A stretch of DNA of 64,000 nucleotides from Asterias amurensis (GCF_032118995.1 NC_092660.1:18896501-18960500), one strand, 5' to 3'. Counted from the first letter of the stretch, positions 10,809 to 21,755 are shown. The notes: generated from the letters alone by a model not told the origin. A program made the numbers and translations.

Positions 10809-10905
10809 TGAGTTTTTTGTATTTTGAGTTTTTTGTATACTTAATTTAGGTACGTTTTTACTTACATAATTAAAGTGTCCATGTATTTCAAAATAATATC
10901 AAAGG

Positions 10906-11050
10906 AGGAGGAGGTTAACACAAATGTTAATGCTTTCGCAGAAATAAGTGTTATTTAAACACCACGTTGTGTAAAATATTGATTTCTTTTTTTCATCTTT
11001 ATGTGACAACACCCACGGTGTAAATTTTAACACCCAGTTTTTGCAATGTA
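10906..11050. mobile_element. Gene-adjacent MITE beside the G4 stop, left part missing
   Basis: Retains the inner and right half (CACCCACGGTGTAAATTTT, CACCCAGTTTTTGCAATG); the left end is absent. Confidence 0.55.
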
Positions 11051-11070
11051 GGTCTATGGTAGTCATGTGT

Positions 11071-12381
11071 CTAATTTTTAATGTTCTGATACTGCTTCTC
11101 AGTTGAACTCTGTGGCACTCTTACCGCTTCATAGCTGGTGTTGGTGCTGCCCTCTGGACGAGCGTAGTCATACTCTGGGCTGCCATTCTCTACTTCAACT
11201 GGTACTTGGTAGTACGTATGTTGTGCGGGATTTGTCTCTTCAGTCGTAGTGGGTTCCGTGTAAATGCGATTCTTGTCCCCCGTTGGCTGCAGCTCCATGT
11301 AGGGATCAGGTTGGGTAACTCGGGGTTCTTTCCCAGAGGTGAGTCTTTTTATCAGACGTTTCTGTCTGATATCACGAGGGATGAGAATGATGATGATCAC
11401 AATGGATGTAACAGCGACGCCTAAAACAACTATGAATGCTAGAATCCATGGAGTTGATGATGGGGTTTGATCAGACGAGCTTGGGCTAGACTCAGTTGAA
11501 GAGGTTGAAGTAACCTCATTCTCTGTAGTTGGAGTAGGATTTCCAATCGATGGTCTCGTTGATCCTGTTGTAGATGATGTTGACGGTGATGATGTTTTGG
11601 GTTCTGTCATGGGTAATGTCACGGTGTTCCTCACTGTAATTGGTCCGATTTGACATGTGCGTTGCATACCAGTGAAATACATTGATGATATGAAACAGTC
11701 GAATGCAACACCATTATCAGCATCATCCACTGTCAAATCTAATGTCCTTACGACTGTATCGCTATCATCGTTGATTACTGATGTCCAGTTGGTGTATCTA
11801 GAAGTCTGTATAGTGGGATTGATCGTCATTGTGACTGATCCGTGACTGCTCTCAGATGAACATCTCATATCTAAATCTGTCCCATCGTCTACTGTAATGG
11901 GTCCAGCAGGAGAGCACATAGGGAAGGACGCACCGGGGAAGTATAACACTGAAAGTGTTACACTGGATGTGGCTACGATGGTGTTGCCTCCACCCTGTAC
12001 TGGGTCATTGACATTACACACATATTCATCAGTATCGGCCCTCTGCACATTGGTGATGGTAAAGTCTTGGAGAACTGTTTGAGTATTCACACCTACCGAT
12101 GTAACGAAGATGAATCGTCCATTGTTGTTAAAAACAGTGGTTCCACCCCATCTCAGGGTCTGTCTTGGGTCTTCAGTACTCCATACCACGATATGATGCG
12201 ACTCGAGGTTTGTAGCGGTATACCTCATATCAACCTGCCCGCCCTCCTTACGATCGGCCTCTGGTGTTAAGATCTCCGCAGACACTGTTGGTTGGGCAGT
12301 GACAACCATCAGGAATCCGCCTGCATCAAGTGAACACCAAACACATACCAGCAAAACATACATCGAGATCCTTCCATCCAT
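11071..12381 (-). CDS. Class A two-Ig-domain receptor (G4), Ig1 cysteine replaced
   Basis: 436 aa, open throughout. Same order of parts as G3. In the first Ig domain the B-strand cysteine is Tyr (VDMRYTATNLE, residue 54; TGT to TAT), so the usual Ig disulfide cannot form; the F-strand cysteine (DEYVC) remains. The second domain keeps its cysteines. The part from CQIGPITV to the tail, including LPMTEPKTSSPS, the QTPSSTPWILAFIVVLGVAV membrane span and the tail, is nearly identical to G8 (three differences after RDI, among them PRDI where G8 has LRDI), which suggests gene conversion. Head-to-head with G5, 2.0 kb apart. Confidence 0.88.
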   Translation of the reverse strand: MDGRISMYVLLVCVWCSLDAGGFLMVVTAQPTVSAEILTPEADRKEGGQVDMRYTATNLESHHIVVWSTEDPRQTLRWGGTTVFNNNGRFIFVTSVGVNTQTVLQDFTITNVQRADTDEYVCNVNDPVQGGGNTIVATSSVTLSVLYFPGASFPMCSPAGPITVDDGTDLDMRCSSESSHGSVTMTINPTIQTSRYTNWTSVINDDSDTVVRTLDLTVDDADNGVAFDCFISSMYFTGMQRTCQIGPITVRNTVTLPMTEPKTSSPSTSSTTGSTRPSIGNPTPTTENEVTSTSSTESSPSSSDQTPSSTPWILAFIVVLGVAVTSIVIIIILIPRDIRQKRLIKRLTSGKEPRVTQPDPYMELQPTGDKNRIYTEPTTTEETNPAQHTYYQVPVEVENGSPEYDYARPEGSTNTSYEAVRVPQSSTEKQYQNIKN

Positions 12382-12400
12382 CGTATTGAATCTGAGTTTA

Positions 12401-12454
12401 TTAAGTTGCTATTAAATCATTCCTTGAGAAGACGGGTAAAGCATGGAAATGCAT
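12401..12454 (-). other. Conserved upstream ORF of G4
   Basis: 17 codons, MHFHALPVFSRNDLIAT, stop 19 bases before the receptor ATG. Confidence 0.45.
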
Positions 12455-13180
12455 CAAGTAGAATGATCCCACGTTCACACACAGCTCAATGTAATAGGGA
12501 TTTAATGTACGTTTAACGATACATGATTGTACTTCCTTATCTGAACAACACATGACAATGAACTTCAACAATAACACAATTCTGGGTTTTCATTGTTACG
12601 GTAACAAGTTTAACAATAAGAGTCACAATGCTGCAGTTCAACTGGAACAAGAACATGCCCCAAACCAACCGAATAAAATGACGTATTATTCAACATAATT
12701 TGTTTCCATTCTACTCTTCATATTATTAGTAGAACGGTTTAAAACAGAATAATCAAGTCAAATATAGTTTGACAATTGTTGCCACTTTGAACCATTATTT
12801 AACAGGATTTCAGTCGCTTGTGCGATTATTATTTTTGTCAAGAACTTATTTAAATTTTCACTGAGCGCTCTCAAAGAGTGTGATCCATGTTTGGACGCGG
12901 ATTGTGTAATACTTTGATTTGTTTAAACTTTGTCTAGTGCAGACTTTTATTGTTCTTTTCCAGCGCCTTTAAGGCGGATTCTTTCTGCAATTGTTTTTGC
13001 GCTTTATAAATTTCTCTTTATTATCGTGACGTCATAGATTTCTCAGGGTAGCACAAAACTATACTTGGAAATTGCCTGATAGATCAGTTCAGGGTATAGA
13101 TGTAATCCATCAATAAATCACAAATACGCCACCAATGGTGCCAATAGGGTCCTAAATCGTGATTTATATTTGCCTTCTGT
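12455..13180. promoter_or_regulatory. Shared region between head-to-head genes G4 and G5
   Basis: No gene. A TGACGTCA at 13027-13034 lies 0.65 kb from the G4 start and 1.37 kb from the G5 start, in the conserved block ATAGATTTCTCAGGGTAGCAC. The paralogous spacer at 36056-38103 has the one-base variant GGACGTCA. Whether it serves both genes is inference. Confidence 0.35.
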
Positions 13181-13566
13181 TTAAAGACACTGGGCACTTT
13201 TGGTAAAATGTCAAAGACCAGTCTTCTCACGTGTATCTCAACATGCACAAATTAACAAACCTGCGAAAATTCGAACTCAATTGGTTGTCGAAGTTGCGAG
13301 ATAATAATACAAGAAAAAACACCCTTGTCACACGAAGTTGTGTGCTTTCAGATGCTTGATTTCGGTGACTCAAAATCTAATTCTGAGGTCTCGAAATCAA
13401 ATTCAAACATTTAGTGGAAAATTACTTCTTTCTCGAAAGGTAAGTTACTTAGAGCCGTTTCTCGCAATGTTGTATACTATCAACAGCTCTCCAATGCTTG
13501 TTACCAAGTAAGTTTTTATGCTAACATTTATTTTGAGTAATTGCCAATAGTGCCCAGTGCTTTTAA
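13181..13566. mobile_element. 390-bp TTAA repeat, copy 2
   Basis: Starts AAGACACTGGGCACTTTTGG, ends TAGTGCCCAGTGCTT, TTAA on both sides. Present at the same site in the G8-G9 spacer (36858), so it predates that duplication. Confidence 0.75.
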
Positions 13567-13659
13567 TACAGAAACATATTTTAGTAAACATTCTTGAGAG
13601 CAGTACTGAGTGTTATTAATTTAGCTGTCATTCAAAACGAATACAATGATCACACTAGA

Positions 13660-13810
13660 CATACCGATTATGTAACCACTTAATACTCAGTACTTTCCCG
13701 GGTTCTGTGAACAAAATCACAGGCATAGTACTCAGGTGGGATTCGAACCCACGACCTTTGCAATTCTAGAGCAGTGTCATACCAACTAGACCACCGAGAT
13801 TGCCCGGTAG
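13660..13810 (-). mobile_element. tRNA-headed SINE with Deu-like core, copy 1
   Basis: On the minus strand: A box TGGTCTAGTTGG at 13793-13782, B box GGTTCGAATCC at 13749-13739, then a core reading GAACCCGGGAAAGTACTGAG, which I recognise from memory as the Deu domain shared by many deuterostome SINEs. The exact ends, especially the 3' end, are not certain. It lies about 0.6 kb upstream of class B gene G5. Confidence 0.7.
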
Positions 13811-14325
13811 CTAGAGGACATGCAGTTCGAATCATGTGTTAAGCAGCGGGCACTCCATCGAATTAAGAGATGTTAAATTTGCATCGGGCATAAAGAAAGT
13901 TAATTTTGGTTTCACCCATACACACCGAGAAAATATTATTATCCTTTTCGAATAAATTCCTCTGTCGTATAATCTGTATTTGTGTCTCTTCAGTTGTTTT
14001 TTCCGCCATTAGACTTATTTAACTTTAAGAAGTTGCAATCAGTCGGTTTGTGGTCGTGCTAAGGTTCTACAGTATTTCAATGCCATGATATTGGCGAGTT
14101 GCAGATCGTTGTTCATAAATAACTGCAGTTCTAGAATCAGTTGAACTGTGACATTATAATTCTCTTTGTCAAACATGTCTGGATAAATTGAAATTCATGA
14201 GTTGTGTTATTGTTGAAGTTCATTGGCGCGTAGTGCTTAGTAAGAGAAAGTACAACCAAATCGACTTATGTACATTAAATCACTATTACATTGAGCTGTG
14301 TGTGAACGTGGGATCATTCTACTTC
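13811..14325. promoter_or_regulatory. Class B 5' flank (G5)
   Basis: No gene. Conserved with the DNA before G9 and G11, including GAAGTTGCAATCAGTCGGTT and, nearer the gene, GCTGTGTGTGAACGTGGGAT, which class A flanks share. Likely holds the promoter; no clear TATA box seen. Confidence 0.35.
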
Positions 14326-14379
14326 ATGCATTTCCATCCTTTACCCGTCTTCTCCAGGAATGATTTAATAGCAACTTAA
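14326..14379 (+). other. Conserved upstream ORF of G5
   Basis: 17 codons, MHFHPLPVFSRNDLIAT, stop 19 bases before the receptor ATG at 14399. Confidence 0.45.
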
Positions 14380-14398
14380 TAAACTCAGATTCAATACG

Positions 14399-16243
14399 AT
14401 GGAGGGAAGGATCTCGATGTATATTTTGCTGGTGTGTGTTTGGTGTTCACTTGATGCAGGCGGATTCCTGATGGTTGTCACTGCTGAACCAACAGCGTAT
14501 GCAGAGATCTTAACACCAGAGACTGATCGTAAGGAGGGCGGGCAGGTTGATATGAGGTGTACCGCTACAAACCTCCGGTCGGATCATATTGTTCAGTGGG
14601 AAACTCAAGATCCAACACAGAACTTGAGATGGGGTGAATTCACTGTTTTTAAAAACAATGGGCGATTCATGTTCGATACATCGGGGGTGAATACTACAAC
14701 AGTTGTTCAAGACTTTACCATCACCAATGTGCAGAGAGCCGATACTGATGAATATGTGTGTAATGTCAATGAACCAATACAGGGTGGAGGCAACAACATC
14801 GTAGCCACATCCAGTGTAACATTTTCAGTGTTATACTTCCCCAATGCGTCCTTCCCTATGTGCTCTCCTGCTGGACCCATTACAGTAGACGCTGGGACAG
14901 AGTTAGATATGAGGTGTTCATCTGAGAGCCGTCACGGAACAGTCACAATGACGATCAATCCCACTATACAGACTTCTAGATACACCAACTGGATATCAGT
15001 AATCAACGACGATAGCGATACAGTCTTAAGGACATTAGATTTGACAGTGGATGATGCTGATAATGGTGTTGCATTCGAATGCCTCATATCATCAATGTAT
15101 TTCGCTGGTATGAATGGTACATGTCAAATCGGACCAATAACAGTGAGGAACACTGTGACAATAAAAATGACAGAACCAACAACAACGTCCCAGACTTCGT
15201 CCAGTCCTGCCGTCATTGCCGGACCAGTCGTAGGGGGAGTCGCTGCATTTCTTCTCCTCGTAATCCTGATCCTTGTTTGCTGTAAACTACGCTCCGGCAA
15301 CTCGTATCCCAAATCGGAACACTTCAATGCAGACATCAACCCAACAAATACTGACTTGACACTAGATAGACTTGAACAGTCTCAGATCAGTTTCAACGAG
15401 TATGGAGATCTTGACTCAATACAGCATGGATTACAGGATAATATCATATATGTCCCATCCCCGAGCCCAATATCCGGACCAGCTGCGTCTTATGCTGGCA
15501 CTTTGCCGGTACAAACAGCTGAGACGATTGATCCAAGTCTAATTTATGCAAAACCAATCCGTACCAAAACTCAAAAGACTGAACGTGAACTGAAGAAGCA
15601 ACAGTCAGACCCCAACGATAACCCTTCAACTGATCAGAGTTACAACAATCCTGCATTTGATTCTTATGTCTCTGGTGGAACAACAGCGCCCTCTTGTGAC
15701 GACTCACCCACTCCCACACCGGCGGCATCGGTTAGACCAACTCGACCTATTAAACCCACACCTTATAAACCCAACCCGTCACAGCGTAACACATTGGGTA
15801 GGCCTAACAATGACAATCCTGTAATTGAGTCGAGTGTCTCTGATGAAACAACAACGCCCTCTGGAGTCGACTTATCCACATCCACCAAACCGATTGCATT
15901 AGTCAGACCAACTCGACCTAGTAAGCCCAGACCCTATAAGCCCAAGCAAGCAGAGCGTATGAGTGACGCCCCGAGTACCCACAACGACCGGATGCCACCC
16001 TCTCCCCCACCCCTAACAAGCGTCAATGACGGTACCCCTAACCTGGAAAACGACGACGATTCTCCTTATGCCCAAGACTCCGTACCCATGAGACAGCAGA
16101 GTAGTCATGGCAACCCAGCATCTGAGGATCACATTGTCTATGCTGATTTGGATTTGCAATCAGACGAGATTCAAGATGGTGGACACCACCCTCAACCAGC
16201 ATCTGATGAAGCAGTGCTGTACTCGAGCGTAATGATGAACTAA
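14399..16243 (+). CDS. Class B two-Ig-domain receptor with tandem ITIM-like tail (G5)
   Basis: 614 aa, intact. Signal peptide about 1-29; V-like Ig domain with Cys 54, Trp 67 and Cys 121 (DTDEYVC); second Ig-like domain with Cys 155, 173, 228 and 242; very short stalk; membrane span about 271-295 (AVIAGPVVGG to ILVCC). The roughly 318-residue tail has two copies of an RPTRPxKPxPYKP block (446-463 and 503-520), a PPSPPPL SH3-type motif (533-539), and near the end IVYADL (Tyr 581) and VLYSSV (Tyr 608), both fitting the I/V/LxYxxL/V pattern of ITIMs. Such pairs usually bind SHP phosphatases in vertebrates; that role here is inference. This is the only class B copy in the window without a stop inside. 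An ATTAAA at 16374 may direct polyadenylation. Confidence 0.92.
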   Translation: MEGRISMYILLVCVWCSLDAGGFLMVVTAEPTAYAEILTPETDRKEGGQVDMRCTATNLRSDHIVQWETQDPTQNLRWGEFTVFKNNGRFMFDTSGVNTTTVVQDFTITNVQRADTDEYVCNVNEPIQGGGNNIVATSSVTFSVLYFPNASFPMCSPAGPITVDAGTELDMRCSSESRHGTVTMTINPTIQTSRYTNWISVINDDSDTVLRTLDLTVDDADNGVAFECLISSMYFAGMNGTCQIGPITVRNTVTIKMTEPTTTSQTSSSPAVIAGPVVGGVAAFLLLVILILVCCKLRSGNSYPKSEHFNADINPTNTDLTLDRLEQSQISFNEYGDLDSIQHGLQDNIIYVPSPSPISGPAASYAGTLPVQTAETIDPSLIYAKPIRTKTQKTERELKKQQSDPNDNPSTDQSYNNPAFDSYVSGGTTAPSCDDSPTPTPAASVRPTRPIKPTPYKPNPSQRNTLGRPNNDNPVIESSVSDETTTPSGVDLSTSTKPIALVRPTRPSKPRPYKPKQAERMSDAPSTHNDRMPPSPPPLTSVNDGTPNLENDDDSPYAQDSVPMRQQSSHGNPASEDHIVYADLDLQSDEIQDGGHHPQPASDEAVLYSSVMMN

Positions 16244-16500
16244 CATTGATGTATTTGATAGGTATCATAGGATGACAAAGACGCTGCCCTTCTCCTTGCC
16301 ACCTGGCCTGTCTCCCAATATCATCATCGTACCTTCGCCTATATATTGCTTATCGGTTCTTATTTATCTCTTGATTAAACATCATCTTCAGATCAGTTTT
16401 TTCAACAATTCAAACTTGGCCTCGTTGCTTTTTAAATGAACATGCATCAACTTTAGGTATCATAGGATGATGAAGACGCTGCCCTTCTCCTTATCACCTG
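16244..16500. repeat. G5 3' flank with a local tandem duplication
   Basis: A stretch of about 200 bases starting AGGTATCATAGGATGA at 16260 is repeated starting at 16456, each followed by a GACGCTGCCCTTCTCC block. G9 and G11 have it once. Confidence 0.6.
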
Positions 16501-16745
16501 GGCCCAATTTCATAGAATTGCTAAGAACAAAAACATTGCTTAGCATGAAGTTTCTTCCTTGATGAAAACAGGACTACCAACCAAATTTCTATTTGTTGCA
16601 TATTGCTTGTTTACAGGTATTCAGCTGTTGTTTGCTTATCCTGAAAATCACATAGAGATTTGGTTGGTAATCATGTTTATATCAAGGAAGAAATGTCATG
16701 CTTAGCAAATTTGTGTGCTTAGCAGCTCTATGAAATTGGGTCCAG
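16501..16745. mobile_element. Palindromic MITE ('cccaatttcatagaa' family), copy 1
   Basis: Inverted ends GGCCCAATTTCATAGAATTG and CTCTATGAAATTGGGTCC, with a second inner pair (ACCAACCAAATTTCTAT / ATAGAGATTTGGTTGGTA type). The equivalent place after G9 lacks it. Confidence 0.75.
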
Positions 16746-17161
16746 GTCCGGTATTCTCTCCCAATATAATCCACGCACCTTCTCCTAAAATGCTTATCAG
16801 CTCTTATTTATCCCTTGATTAATCTTCAAAGAATTTTGTTCTACAATTCAAGTTGGCCCCATCGCTTTTTAAATGAACATGCATCAATTTTAGAAACATG
16901 AGTTTTCAACTTTTGAACTAAAAACATTTTTAAGAGATGTTATTTTGTTATCGAGCTATTATGCTACCACGGTCTTGAGATCCTATTTGTTAGCCAAGAC
17001 ATTTTCTTGTACACACTTTATAAATAAGGACAAATTTTCACATTAAACATGAATTTGGTTTTACATTGTACCGAAAACTAAAAATCATAAACTTCTTGAC
17101 AACAATTTCATACATTTTTGATTATTTCACTTGAATGAAACTGTTCTGTACTGGGCTTTAA
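16746..17161. other. Intergenic DNA downstream of G5
   Basis: AT-rich, no gene or RNA signal seen. It aligns with 52754-53169 downstream of G11. Confidence 0.5.
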
Positions 17162-17525
17162 AGCCATTATACACTTTCGGTAAACAGTATTGTCCAAGTC
17201 CCACACTTCGTGTATCACAACTTATATATAAAATAACAATCCTGTGGAAATTTAGGCTCAATCGGACATCGGAGTCGGGAGAAAATAACGGGAAAACCCA
17301 CTCCTGTTTTCGCGCGTTTCGCCGTGTCATGACATGTGTTTATAACAAATCCGTAATTCTCGTTAACGAGAATTTATATTGTTTTACCGTTTTCTCAAAA
17401 AGTAAAGCATTTCATGGACTAATATTTCAAGAGAAGTCTTTCACCATTACCTTCTGTAAACCCTGTAAATTATTTGTAAATCTGTGAACTTTTTTTTTAT
17501 TCTGTACCGAAAGGGTCCAATGGCT
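17162..17525. mobile_element. TTAA MITE with proven empty site
   Basis: Ends AGCCATTATACACTTTCGGT and ACCGAAAGGGTCCAATGGCT are inverted, flanked by TTAA at 17158-17161 and 17526-17529. The paralogous spacer after G11 reads GGGCTTTAAGGTTTT at 53162 without the insert. An open frame across it is a chance one. Confidence 0.88.
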
Positions 17526-17789
17526 TTAAGGTTTTAAGATTTTGAAAAACATGTACTCTTTGCTAATATAACCGCATCTAATACATAAACAAACTATAAC
17601 AAACAAAATGTACGTTTACGATTTAAAAGGCGTGTACAAACACTTTGTGTGAATTGATTGCAAATGCATCCTTAATTATTCAGAAGAAAATTAATATCCA
17701 AAAAAGTTACACGTCAAAGTTATGTTTTATGAATGATATATTTTTACATTAACGCTAAAATGAAGTCGGTGTAATCGGTGTTTGCAAGA

Positions 17790-17918
17790 TTAAAGGGACC
17801 GTGTCGTCATGACTAATGATACGGAGTAGGGAAGGCGCGCCTGCAGTAACTGGTTGATAGATCATTGTTCCATGTACAGCAATGACCTGCTTTGACCATG
17901 ACGACACAGCCCCTTTAA
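17790..17918. mobile_element. 125-bp TTAA MITE, copy 4
   Basis: Diverged copy, ends AAAGGGACCGTGTCGTCATG / CATGACGACACAGCCCCTTT. Confidence 0.75.
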
Positions 17919-18657
17919 TCTATTTTCACGTCACACTTTTAGGTTTTGATAAAAAAAAATAAAAAATCAGGAAAAAAAATGAATAATGTCTTTGTATTTA
18001 GATTGCATCAACAGTGTAAGAACTTGCTCGACATGATGTATTTTTTAGTGAATATTCATTTGGAATTATGATAAATGATTATGTCTGAACCTGCTTAAGT
18101 AAATGAATAACTTAAACATCATTTCAGATTAAAAATAACAACAAGATTTTGATTAAGATAAATGTAATTGGAAAACATGAATATGTACGTATACCTGCTT
18201 GATATTAATAAATTTTGCATTTAAAAAATTTTGTATATTAAAATTCTGCTACAGAATTATTGTATAATTTTTTTTTTTTTTATTAAAATACAATCGAGGA
18301 CTTTGTATGAGCTAGAATACAAAATACTCTGCCAAAATACCGAACCATTTTTTTAACAGACTAGATGTTGGTTGAGGACAATGAACGGCACTTGATCAAG
18401 TTTTTTCATTCTGTATTTAAAAGGATTAATAATCAGAATTTGTGACCCTGTTGGCACCGTTGGTGGCGTGTTTGTGATTTATTGATGGGATACATCTATA
18501 CCCTGAACTGAACTACCAGACATTTTCCAAACTAGTTTTGTGCTACCCTGGGCAATCTATGACGTCACAATCCTCGTTCAAATATGTGTCACACTCTGTG
18601 AGAGCGCTCAGTGAAATTTTGAATAAATTCTTTAACAAGCAATATCTCACCTACCTG
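17919..18657. other. Repeat DNA and inverted copy of a gene-upstream block
   Basis: No gene. 18290-18650 is an inverted, diverged copy of the distal upstream block of class A genes, including TGACGTCA at 18560-18567 and TGCTACCCTGGGCAATC. The same arrangement stands at 54290-54640 and in part at 42420-42760. Confidence 0.55.
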
Positions 18658-19726
18658 TTGTTTTGAACTACTCTGTGCCACAGGGGTCGGTACTCGGCCC
18701 GCAGTGGTTTACGCTGTACACTTTACCGATTCGTGACATCATCCTCAAATTTAATCTGAATTACCATGTGTACGCAGACGACACTCAGCTATACATCACG
18801 TTTAAATCTTCTCAAGAAAACGCCAATGCATCTATTGCAAGACTTGAGAAATGCATCCAAGAGATTCGACGTTGGACACAACAAAACTTCCTGAAGTTAA
18901 ATGATGATAAGACAGAGTTCCTTTTATTTGGGTCACGTCAACAGTTAACTAAGGTTTCAGTGCCATACATCTCCATCGGTGATTCTCGGATAGCTCCCTC
19001 GCTGAAAGCTCGGAACTTAGGGGTTATTTTTGATTCATCGATGACACTTCAGCCACACATCAACAACATTGTTCGTTTATCATCATATCACATCAGGAAT
19101 ATAGGTAAGATTCGCAAGTACTTGGACAAAAGTGCCACTGAAAAGGTCATTCACGCATTTGTTACTTCTCGTCTTGACAACGGCAATGCTCTTCTCTACA
19201 GTCTTCCTAACAACCAGATTTCCCGACTTCAACGGCTCCAAAATACTGCTGCCCGCATTGTGACACTGTCTAGAAAATCCTGTTCTATCACCCCCATTCT
19301 GAAACAACTACACTGGCTCCCTATCTCTCAACGAATCATCTTCAAGCTGATGCTCATTGTCCACAAAGCTCTAAATGGCAAGGCTCCCCACTATATTTCT
19401 GAACTGCTTCAAGTTTACACTCCATCAAGGAATCTTCGATCAAGTTCCATGCTTCTCCTCATTGAACCCAAGTCTCGACACTCATGGGGTGACAGGTCTT
19501 TTTCTGTAGCCGCGCCACGCATCTGGAACTCTCTACCACTTAATCTTCGATCTTGTCTTTGTACCGCAAAATTCAAGTCTCTTCTCAAAACTTATCTTAT
19601 GTCACAGGTTTTCAATGACTAATTTTATTGTGTCTGCTTTTCTTTGTGTTGTGTTTTTGTTTTGTTTTGTTTTGGTTTACTGCGCCTTGAACACCCAGCA
19701 GGGTGGATATGTGCGCATTACAAGTC

Positions 19727-19802
<76 letters not shown>
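18658..19802 (+). mobile_element. 5'-truncated LINE (CR1/L2-like), reverse transcriptase 3' part
   Basis: Open for 319 codons (18663-19622). It starts inside the reverse transcriptase at VPQGSVLGP, has the catalytic YADDTQLY, and runs to the typical C-terminal landmarks LHWLPISQRI and SFSVAAPRIWNSLP. It ends in a pure (ATT)n tail from about 19728. A 6-base target duplication TACCTG flanks it (18652-18657, 19803-19808), and the empty site with one TACCTG is at 54638-54643. Non-LTR retrotransposon copy, dead on arrival because it lacks the 5' part. CR1/L2 assignment is by motif style. Confidence 0.88.
19728..19802. repeat. (ATT)n tail of the LINE
   Basis: About 25 ATT units in a row; 3' tail of the element. 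Confidence 0.95.
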
Positions 19803-19806
<4 letters not shown>

Positions 19807-20013
19807 TGTAATTCTCAAAGCAACTAAAGGGCTGTAAAAGAGAAACATTTGTAGAACCAATATTTGGTTTGATTCTCCAATTTCGAACAATCCTCCTAGT
19901 TATATAATGATATATATGCATATCCAGCATATTATTCTGAGGCTGGATTTGTTGACCGTCCTGTTGTATTTCTCTCAGTAACAGCTTTGTGTACAACACT
20001 CCCATAGGCTGCA

Positions 20014-20157
20014 ATAGGAGACTTTTGGGACGCTTGGTGGCAGCAGACTTACCAGGTAAATTTGTTCTCGGTAATGTGCGCGTGCTCAGAGCTACGTAAA
20101 CAATGGAAATTTACCTGGTAAGTCCTGCCACCTAGCGCCTCAAAGTCTCCCAATGAG
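20014..20157. repeat. Hairpin element, copy 1
   Basis: Imperfect palindrome: GGAGACTTTTGGGACGC to TTACCAGGTAAATTT, then AAATTTACCTGGTAAGTC to CAAAGTCTCC. Non-coding; second copy at 54848. Confidence 0.65.
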
Positions 20158-21584
20158 GGAGTCTTTGGAGTATGCAGACCTTCTCTGAAGACGGTTGGAA
20201 CTCAGCCCTAAACGACTCACAAGACTCCCCACTTTACTCGGACTCGGTCTCGAGGATTGAGGTCTCGATTACAAGACTTGTGTACGAGGCTAGGTCATTT
20301 GCTTGTCACAATTAACTTGTTTGCGTCATTTATTGCAGGGGATTCCCTTCTTGTTGTACATAGGCGACGCGGCGTTTACATGATGACAAGTTATGACTAC
20401 AGCTGAACATGTTTCTATACTGTTTTTGATGTGTTCGGGAACACCCGAACACTTATTGTTAGGTGTTCAGACTTCAGCCGAACACTTTGTTTTTGTTCGA
20501 GTTTTCTTGTTTAGATGTTCGACCAGCAGCCGATGCGTGTTGGACAATGACGTCATTTTTTTCCTGATCCAGAGATGGACGTTTAAGATACCACGTGGTT
20601 ATATCAATCAGTCGTCATTAATTTATTCAAGCCAGCTGGTTCATACACATTCACACAATCTGATTAGAAAATGATAACTATTTAAAAATGCTAATTTATT
20701 CATATTTTAAGCAGGTTCATACATATTCATACATCTGATTACAAGAGAACAAACATTTAAAAATGCAAATTTAATCATATCAAGCAAGTTCATACTAAAT
20801 ATTGATTTCCGATTACAAATTTTTTTAGACTCAAAATCCTGCTATTTTTTCTATTCTGAAAACGATGTTAGCATAGAAGCAGGTTCATACATAATCATAT
20901 ATAATCTTATTGCAAATGAATATTCATATAAAATATATAACAGCGAGCAGGTTCTAATTGATGTAATCTGAGTACAAATGATTTTTTTTTTCTGAGTGTG
21001 TGTACTTTTATGATCAAAAACCTAAAAACGTGACGTGAAAATAGATTAAATGGGCTGTGTCGTCTTGGTCAAAGCTGGTCTGTGGCTGTACAGTTATCAT
21101 GAACTCTCAACCAGTTACTGCACATAATCATACTAGTCTAACTCCAAATGAACATTCACAAAAAAACATCACAGCGAGCAGGTTCTTACACTGTTGATTT
21201 AGTCTGAGTACAACGAAATCTTCATTCTATTATTTTTAATAACATTGACAGATATTGCTTAGGTATGTATTGTTTCTGAATAATTGTAGATGCATTTGCT
21301 GACAATTCACATCAATTGTTCATGCCTTTTTAATCTTAGCGAATAATTTGTCTTTTGCGATTGGCGTTTATTCTGTATACTAAAATTGGATACGTTTACA
21401 TCAGCAAAGTGTACACGTTTGTCAAAATCTTAAAAACTTAAAACCCTCAGTAGAAAACAGTTTTATTCGAGTGAAACAATCCCCCAAAATAGCAAATTTT
21501 CAAAACCACAACGCTGATCGGAAATTACATTTAGAGAGATAGAGAAGGGAAAACTAGGAAAACGTTGGAGAACACCCATTGGCG
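20158..21584. other. Repeat-rich spacer between G5 and G6
   Basis: No gene. 20400-20540 has several TGTTCG/CGAACA pieces. 20620-20960 consists of imperfect units of about 70-75 bases, each with ATTTATTCATATCAAGCAGG-like sequence followed by a CTGATTACAA-like motif. A damaged 125-bp MITE lies at 21046-21130. Aligns with 55000-56560. Confidence 0.5.
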
Positions 21585-21755
21585 ATGATGTGGGCATGGG
21601 GATGGGTGTGGCAGTTGGTGTGGCAATGGATGTGGCAAAGGTTGTGGTAGCGGGTGTGCCAAAGGGTGTAACAATGTGTGTGGCTGTATCATGGGTGTGG
21701 CGGGGGTTGTGGCAGTGGGTGTGGCAATGTGTGTTGCAATTGGTAGCACGCATTA
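21585..21755. repeat. 12-bp minisatellite (GGGTGTGGCAAT type), copy 1
   Basis: Degenerate 6/12-base units of GTGTGGCAATGG and variants. It opens spurious His/Thr/Pro-rich frames on both strands. Confidence 0.85.

Noticed and set aside
13733-13806. Functional tRNA gene on the minus strand, and likewise near 37420 and 49810
   Set aside because: A and B boxes are good, but the anticodon stem does not pair well and the body continues into a SINE core; three copies in the same flank context.
17131-17487. 118-codon frame
   Set aside because: Lies across a TTAA MITE that the paralogous spacer lacks; no domain seen.
19612-19890. Frames of poly-Asn or poly-Ile
   Set aside because: Translation of the (ATT)n tail of the LINE.
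20600-20960. CRISPR-like spaced repeats
   Set aside because: Units are imperfect and contiguous, without constant repeats and unique spacers, in a eukaryotic context.
21463-21753. His/Thr/Pro-rich frames, also at 41097-41375 and 56539-57057
   Set aside because: Translations of the 12-bp minisatellite on either strand; no start, signal or conserved end.
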